Source: Yersinia mollaretii ATCC 43969 (GTDB lineage Bacteria > Pseudomonadota > Gammaproteobacteria > Enterobacterales > Enterobacteriaceae). From it: a stretch of 64,000 bases of DNA. A program made the translations under genes and the position numbers. Below, one piece after another: positions 59,181 to 64,000 of the stretch. Under the pieces are notes generated by a model. The model saw nothing but the letters and a program-made list of their open reading frames with translations. It did not search any database and was not told where the DNA came from. Position 1 is the stretch's first letter; each line of letters begins with the position of its first letter. The DNA is taken from assembly GCF_013282725.1 (NCBI RefSeq), contig NZ_CP054043.1, forward strand, positions 3,658,001 through 3,722,000, given 5' to 3'.

Positions 59181-59702
59181 TCAACGAATTCTGCCGCGCG
59201 CCAATGTCATCTGATTATTACCCAATCGAAGGGTGTTTTGGCTTAGATGGCAGTGCGTAATGGCAATGGCTAAGGCATCGGCAGCATCGGCCTGAGGGTT
59301 CGCGGGCAGCTTCAACAGGGAGCGCACCATGTGCTGGACCTGACTTTTTTCAGCCGCTCCGGTTCCCACTACGGTTTGCTTCACCTGACGAGCGGCGTAT
59401 TCGGAAACTGGTAAATCCAGATTTACCGCAGCGACAATCGCCGCCCCACGTGCTTGCCCCAGCTTTAAGGCTGAATCGGGGTTTTTCGCCATAAACACTT
59501 GTTCGATAGCAAAAAAATCGGGTTGGAACTGAGTGATGATTTCGGTCACACCGGCATAAATCAACTTCAGCCGAGTGGGCATATCGTCAACGACAGTACG
59601 GATACAGCCGCTACCCAGATAAGTGAGTTGGCGACCTTCTTGGCGGATGACGCCATAACCGGTGACACGAGAACCGGGGTCGATACCTAATATGATCGCC
59701 AT
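59181..59702 (-). CDS. ruvC: Holliday junction resolvase RuvC
   Basis: 173 residues. The four acidic catalytic residues are visible: Asp7 in [13 protein letters not shown], Glu66 in FAIEQVF, and two Asp in [14 protein letters not shown] near 138-141. It cuts four-way junctions symmetrically. It has its own terminator ahead of ruvAB. Confidence 0.97.
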   Translation of the reverse strand: MAIILGIDPGSRVTGYGVIRQEGRQLTYLGSGCIRTVVDDMPTRLKLIYAGVTEIITQFQPDFFAIEQVFMAKNPDSALKLGQARGAAIVAAVNLDLPVSEYAARQVKQTVVGTGAAEKSQVQHMVRSLLKLPANPQADAADALAIAITHCHLSQNTLRLGNNQMTLARGRIR

Positions 59703-59804
59703 ACCAATTTATTTACCTTGTTCGCCGCGTGGCTTCTCAACGAGATGACTTTAGTGATACCGAGGGATAAAAGCACCACATTCATGAAGCCTCTGCGGCA
59801 CTGC

Positions 59805-59834
59805 AAAAACGCTGGCCACAGAGTGTGACCAGCG
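59805..59834 (-). terminator. Terminator of aspS-nudB-yebC
   Basis: On the minus strand, CGCTGGTCACA pairs with TGTGGCCAGCG over 11 positions with one wobble, with a CTC loop and a following T5. It lies 45 bases after the yebC stop. Confidence 0.9.
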
Positions 59835-59878
59835 ATGATGACAGATATTGCTAATGTGTAGAGTAAGACAATGCTGCT

Positions 59879-60622
59879 TTACAGTGTGGCCGCAACTTCA
59901 TCAGAGATTTCACCGTTATGGTAAACCTCTTGTACATCATCAGAATCTTCAAGCATGTCGATCAAACGCAGCAATTTAGGTGCTGTTTCAGCATCCAGAT
60001 CGGCTTTGGTTGATGGGATCAATGAGACTTCCGCGCCTTCGGCAACTAAACCCGTCGCATCCAGAGCATCTTTCACCGCACCCAGCGATTCCCAAGGGGT
60101 GAACACGTCGATAGCACCATCGTCATAGACCACGATATCATCTGCACCCGCTTCCAGAGCCGCATCCATCACTGCATCTTCTTCCAAACCCGGCGCATAA
60201 GAGATGACGCCTTTTTTGGTGAACAGATAAGAAACAGAGCCATCAGTTCCCAGATTGCCACCGGTTTTGGTGAAGGCGTGGCGGACTTCAGATACGGTAC
60301 GGTTACGGTTATCACTCAGGCATTCAACCATCACGGCAGTGCCGCCTGGGCCATAGCCTTCGTAAATGATGGTTTCCATGTTGTTATCTTCGTCACCACC
60401 CACACCACGAGCAATGGCGCGGTTCAGGGTGTCGCGTGTCATGTTATTCGACAGTGCTTTATCGATGGCCGCACGTAAACGCGGGTTTGCACCGGGATCT
60501 CCACCACCCAGACGTGCTGCCGTCACCAGCTCACGGATAATTTTAGTAAAAATCTTACCGCGTTTGGCATCCTGCGCCGCTTTGCGGTGTTTTGTGTTGG
60601 CCCATTTACTATGACCTGCCAT
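59879..60622 (-). CDS. yebC: YebC/PmpR family DNA-binding protein
   Basis: 247 residues from [18 protein letters not shown] (60622), preceded by GGAG; a four-codon longer frame is unlikely. It shows the three-domain TACO1/YebC fold, with [20 protein letters not shown] near 88. E. coli-type YebC has been treated as a regulator, and recent work links the family to translation of proline-rich stretches. The role here is inferred from family. Confidence 0.95.
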   Translation of the reverse strand: MAGHSKWANTKHRKAAQDAKRGKIFTKIIRELVTAARLGGGDPGANPRLRAAIDKALSNNMTRDTLNRAIARGVGGDEDNNMETIIYEGYGPGGTAVMVECLSDNRNRTVSEVRHAFTKTGGNLGTDGSVSYLFTKKGVISYAPGLEEDAVMDAALEAGADDIVVYDDGAIDVFTPWESLGAVKDALDATGLVAEGAEVSLIPSTKADLDAETAPKLLRLIDMLEDSDDVQEVYHNGEISDEVAATL

Positions 60623-60640
60623 AAATATCTCCAAAATAGC

Positions 60641-61075
60641 CTAAAAGACGTACTCTTCAATCGCTTGCTGGTTGCTCCAGGACTTGGTCAATGCAGCGGC
60701 ATCCGCCGCATTGAGCCACTGGTAAGCGAGATGTTCGCTGATCACCACATCTCGCTCTTCGGGTAACGCCAGACAGAACCAATGCTCTTTATTCCGCGTG
60801 ACACCCGGTGCATAGCGACGGCGCAAATGCGCAAAGAGTTCAAATTCCACACAGCGCTGGCAGTCGAACAGCTCCAGATTTTCACCCAGTATATCAATGC
60901 CGACCTCTTCCTTTACTTCGCGCTGCGCGGTTTGCAACGGGGTCTCCCCCTCTTCCAGACTGCCGGTGACCGACTGCCAGAAATCGGGGTCATCCCGCCG
61001 TTGCAGCATCAGCACCCGACCGCTGGATCTGGCGTAGATAACCGCCAGAATCGATTCGGGGCGTTTATAATTCAT
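60641..61075 (-). CDS. nudB: Dihydroneopterin triphosphate diphosphatase NudB
   Basis: 144 residues. The Nudix box GSLEEGETPLQTAQREVKEE begins near residue 38, with EEVGI completing it. It removes pyrophosphate from dihydroneopterin triphosphate in folate synthesis. Its ATG shares the A with the aspS TAA, so translation is probably coupled. The operon is aspS-nudB-yebC. Confidence 0.93.
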   Translation of the reverse strand: MNYKRPESILAVIYARSSGRVLMLQRRDDPDFWQSVTGSLEEGETPLQTAQREVKEEVGIDILGENLELFDCQRCVEFELFAHLRRRYAPGVTRNKEHWFCLALPEERDVVISEHLAYQWLNAADAAALTKSWSNQQAIEEYVF

Positions 61076-62871
61076 TACTGATTCTCTTCTTCCGCTGCAT
61101 CTGTTGCCCCTTTCTTCGCCACGACGCTGATAGACAGCTCTTGCAGTGAAGCAGGATTAGCAAAGCTTGGTGCGTCAGTCATCAGACAAGCCGCCGCAGT
61201 GGTTTTCGGGAAGGCGATCACATCACGGATGTTATCCGTACCGGTCAGCAGCATCACTAAGCGATCCAGACCAAAGGCCAAGCCCGCATGAGGAGGGGTG
61301 CCGTATTTCAACGCATCCAGCAGGAAGCCAAACTTCTCACGCTGTTCATGTTCATTGATGCCCAGAATGCCGAACACTTGCTGCTGCATTTCAGTACGGT
61401 GAATACGCACAGAACCGCCGCCCACTTCATAACCGTTGATCACCATATCGTACGCATTGGCGATCGCGGTGGTCGGTGCTGCTGCCAGCTCTGCCGGACT
61501 CATCTCTTTCGGCGCGGTGAACGGATGGTGCATCGCCGTCAGGCCGCCTTCGCTGTCATCTTCAAACATCGGGAAGTCAACAACCCACAGGGGTGCCCAT
61601 GTCCCCAACTGAGTCAGTTGCAGATCACGGCCCACTTTCAGGCGCAATGCGCCCATAGCATCAGTCACGATCTTGTTGCTATCGGCACCGAAGAACAGGA
61701 TATCGCCGCTTTCAGCCTGAGTACGAGTCAGAATCGCTTCCAGAACCTCAGCACTGAGGAACTTGGCGATCGGGCTTTGCACCCCTTCCATACCGGCAGC
61801 GCGATTATTAACTTTCAACCATGCCAAACCTTTAGCGCCGTAAATGCCAACAAACTGGCCGTACTCGTCAATTTGCTTACGAGTCACCTGTGCACCACCG
61901 GGAACACGCAGTGCCGCAACACGGCCTTTGGCGTCATTCGCCGGGCCGGAGAAGACTTTAAATTCGACCTCTTTGACCAGATCCGCGACATCCACCAGTT
62001 CCAGTGGGTTACGGAGATCCGGTTTGTCAGAGCCGTAACGGCGCATGGCTTCAGCAAAGGTCATGACCGGGAAATCGCCCAGATCGACACCTTTGGTTTC
62101 CTGCCACAGTTCCCGCACCAGTTTCTCCATCACTTCGCGCACTTGATCGGCGGTCATGAAAGAGGTTTCAACATCGATCTGGGTAAATTCTGGCTGGCGA
62201 TCAGCACGCAAGTCTTCATCACGGAAGCATTTTACGATTTGATAGTAGCGGTCGAAACCCGACATCATCAGCAACTGCTTAAACAGTTGTGGTGATTGCG
62301 GCAAAGCATAGAATTTGCCTTTATGTACGCGGCTTGGCACCAGATAGTCACGTGCGCCTTCCGGTGTCGCTTTGGTCAGCATCGGAGTTTCAATATCAAG
62401 GAAGCCGTGGCTGTCCATGAAACGACGAACAAAACTGGTAATCTTGGCGCGAGTTTTCAGGCGATCAGCCATTTCTGGGCGACGCAAATCCAGATAGCGG
62501 TACTTCAGGCGCTGTTCTTCGCTGTTGATCTGATTAGAGTCCAGTGGCAACGGCTCAGAGCGGTTGATGATATTCAGCGCGTTGGCAAAGATTTCCACTT
62601 CACCGGTAGACATATCTTTATTGATTTGGCTATCAGGACGCGCTCGTACAGTACCGGTAATCTGGATGCAGAACTCGTTACGCAGCTCTGAAGCTTGCTC
62701 ATAAGCGGCTTTATGATCCGGGTCGAAGAATACCTGAACGATGCCTTCACGATCACGCATATCAATAAAAATTAGGCCACCCAAGTCACGGCGACGATTA
62801 ACCCAACCACACAGTGTCACTTCTTGGCCCACATGGGACAGATTCAACTGCCCGCAATACTCAGTACGCAT
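61075..62871 (-). CDS. aspS: Aspartyl-tRNA synthetase
   Basis: 598 residues. It is a class II synthetase with an N-terminal anticodon-binding OB fold (1-105), the catalytic core and the bacterial GAD insertion (about 290-420). Motif 2 is [18 protein letters not shown] near 215, and motif 3 is [13 protein letters not shown] near 530. It charges tRNA-Asp. First gene of the operon with nudB. Confidence 0.98.
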   Translation of the reverse strand: MRTEYCGQLNLSHVGQEVTLCGWVNRRRDLGGLIFIDMRDREGIVQVFFDPDHKAAYEQASELRNEFCIQITGTVRARPDSQINKDMSTGEVEIFANALNIINRSEPLPLDSNQINSEEQRLKYRYLDLRRPEMADRLKTRAKITSFVRRFMDSHGFLDIETPMLTKATPEGARDYLVPSRVHKGKFYALPQSPQLFKQLLMMSGFDRYYQIVKCFRDEDLRADRQPEFTQIDVETSFMTADQVREVMEKLVRELWQETKGVDLGDFPVMTFAEAMRRYGSDKPDLRNPLELVDVADLVKEVEFKVFSGPANDAKGRVAALRVPGGAQVTRKQIDEYGQFVGIYGAKGLAWLKVNNRAAGMEGVQSPIAKFLSAEVLEAILTRTQAESGDILFFGADSNKIVTDAMGALRLKVGRDLQLTQLGTWAPLWVVDFPMFEDDSEGGLTAMHHPFTAPKEMSPAELAAAPTTAIANAYDMVINGYEVGGGSVRIHRTEMQQQVFGILGINEHEQREKFGFLLDALKYGTPPHAGLAFGLDRLVMLLTGTDNIRDVIAFPKTTAAACLMTDAPSFANPASLQELSISVVAKKGATDAAEEENQ

Positions 62872-63169
62872 ACAATATCCTTTTACTCAGCCGATGCCGC
62901 ACGCATATTCATTATTCATATATAGGCATGGGTATTTTGGATTAGAGAGTGTTGAAAAAAGGGAGTCATTATAAAGGAAATTCGAGGCATAGATAAGAGC
63001 GAACGCACAGCTCCAGCACGACAAAATTCCTTTCATTGATGTTTTAACACATCATTTAACAAATTTCCCCCCTCACAAGGTGTGCCCGATAACATATGCT
63101 GGCCTAACTTGGTCAGCATATTGATCCAACCCTCCCTATTCTCACGTCATGATCTTGAGGCCCGAAACA

Positions 63170-63742
63170 ATGAAACTTGATGCAAAAACCACCGCACTAG
63201 TACTGATTGATCTGCAACAGGGAATCTTGCCCTACGCCAAAGGCCCTTACAGTGCCGAGCAGGTTATTGCGACTAATGCGCGTCTAGCCGATAAATTCCG
63301 TCAGCTCGGTGCTCCGGTGGTCTTCGTGCGCGTGGGGTGGTCTGACACATTCGCCGATGCGTTAAAACAGCCGGTCGATCAGCCAAGCCCTGCCCCTGAG
63401 GGCGGTTTGCCCCAGTCATGGTGGACCTTCCCTGAACAGTTGGCGGTGACGGATCAGGATATTAAAGTGACCAAGCACCAGTGGGGGGCGTTTTATGGCA
63501 CTGATTTAGATTTGCAGTTGCGCCGCCGGGGTATCAAAACCGTGGTACTGGCGGGGATTGCCACCAATATAGGGGTAGAATCAACCGCCCGTACCGCTTG
63601 GGAATTGGGTTATGAGTTAGTGATCGCCGAAGATGGTTGCAGCACGGCCAGCGCCGAGATGCAGCAATTTGCGGTTAATAACATCTTCCCCCGGATTTCG
63701 CGAGTCCGCAGCAGCAGTGAAATTCTTGCCGCACTGAGCTAA
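63170..63742 (+). CDS. yecD: Isochorismatase-family hydrolase YecD
   Basis: 190 residues from ATG 63170, with TTGAGG nine bases upstream; a longer frame from 63149 is weaker. Cysteine-hydrolase fold with the Asp in LVLIDLQQG near 14 and Lys in [12 protein letters not shown] near 104. The usual nucleophile Cys is replaced: the site reads [14 protein letters not shown]. coli YecD shares this lack, as I remember it. Its catalytic activity is therefore doubtful or different. Confidence 0.92.
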   Translation: MKLDAKTTALVLIDLQQGILPYAKGPYSAEQVIATNARLADKFRQLGAPVVFVRVGWSDTFADALKQPVDQPSPAPEGGLPQSWWTFPEQLAVTDQDIKVTKHQWGAFYGTDLDLQLRRRGIKTVVLAGIATNIGVESTARTAWELGYELVIAEDGCSTASAEMQQFAVNNIFPRISRVRSSSEILAALS

Positions 63743-63748
63743 AATCAG

Positions 63749-63873
63749 CGCCGCTAACAACGCGGCAACGTCAAGGAGCCATGCGGAATATCCAAACTCA
63801 TTGGCGTTGCGGCTAGGCAGCAAGTGAGTAAATCCCGATGAGCTGACATCAGTCAGTGATTCGGGTGAGTGAA
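63749..63873 (+). repeat. 125-bp tandem repeat, unit 1
   Basis: It begins CGCCGCTAACAACGCGGCAA and ends TGAGTGAA. It contains a hairpin core at 63834-63865 with outer arms CCCGA/TCGGG and inner arms CTGAC/GTCAG. It differs from unit 2 at only two positions, near 63827 and 63830. Confidence 0.9.
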
Positions 63874-64000
63874 CGCCGCTAACAACGCGGCAACGTCAAG
63901 GAGCCATGCGGAATATCCAAACTCATTGGCGTTGCGGCTAGGCAGCAAGTGAGCAAGTCCCGATGAGCTGACATCAGTCAGTGATTCGGGTGAGTGAACG
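63874..64000 (+). repeat. 125-bp tandem repeat, unit 2 and start of a possible third
   Basis: The second unit runs 63874-63998, with hairpin core 63959-63990. The last two bases of the window match the start of a further unit, so the array may continue beyond the edge. Confidence 0.85.

Noticed and set aside
61288-62295. 335-codon open frame on the plus strand opposite aspS
   Set aside because: It lies entirely antisense to aspS, a full-length essential gene with all motifs, shows no recognisable domain and is explained by codon-bias mirroring.
63749-64000. CRISPR array
   Set aside because: The units are 125 bp and almost identical throughout, with no variable spacers, so this is a plain tandem repeat.

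Overview
The window is a chromosomal segment of a gammaproteobacterium of the order Enterobacterales, almost certainly a Yersinia. Most proteins look like close orthologues of well-known Escherichia coli genes. The arn operon sits between btuD and nlpC, and the intergenic repeat family with the hairpin arms CCCGA...TCGGG is one I associate with Yersinia. The species cannot be fixed from this stretch. I see no tRNA, rRNA, insertion sequence, prophage or CRISPR array. Gene density is high and the content is mostly core genome.

Layout. 1-10.2 kb: end of ydiI, then ydiJ, ydiK, the small RNA RprA, ppsA divergent from its regulator ppsR, and aroH. 10.2-12.9 kb: a Fur-box promoter driving hemP and an orphan haem-type TonB receptor. 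12.9-16 kb: selO, lplA and nlpC. 16.1-23.7 kb: the seven-gene arnBCADTEF lipid A modification operon behind a near-perfect PmrA box. 23.9-26.3 kb: btuCED remnant order (btuC, btuE, btuD). 26.4-33 kb: fadR/nhaB divergent pair, dsbB, a divergent LpxA paralogue, a small secreted protein, ycgN, ycgM and ycgL. 33.4-38.4 kb: minCDE, rnd and fadD. 38.7-43.3 kb: yeaY, tsaB, yoaA, yoaB and mdtJI. 44.1-46.6 kb: a secreted M60 (enhancin-like) metallopeptidase with duplicated C-terminal binding-type modules, in the largest gene-poor pocket. 46.6-52 kb: eda, zwf, hexR and pykA, with two HexR operators. 52.1-57.2 kb: lpxM, mepM and znuA divergent from znuCB around a Zur box. 57.3-62.9 kb: ruvB, ruvA, ruvC, yebC, nudB and aspS. 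63.2-64 kb: yecD and the start of a 125-bp tandem repeat array running off the window.

Themes. Envelope lipid A is touched three times: the arn operon (aminoarabinose), lpxM (late acylation) and a stand-alone LpxA paralogue whose chain-length and sugar-binding positions differ from the housekeeping enzyme. Central carbon control is concentrated at ppsA/ppsR, zwf/hexR/pykA/eda and fadR/fadD. Metal and cofactor uptake is represented by znuABC, btuCD and the haem receptor. DNA repair is represented by ruvABC and yoaA.

Regulatory sites readable in the sequence are Fur (hemP), PmrA (arnB), FadR (fadD), HexR (zwf and pykA), Zur (znuA/znuC), LexA (ruvA) and a CRP-like site (aroH). Compared with my recollection of E. 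coli gene order, the window joins the 38-min block (ydiI-btuC) directly to the 26-min block (fadR-min) and then the 40-42-min block, with ihfA absent at the btuC junction. The best candidates for undescribed biology are the LpxA paralogue and the M60 peptidase; neither is proven novel by this reading.
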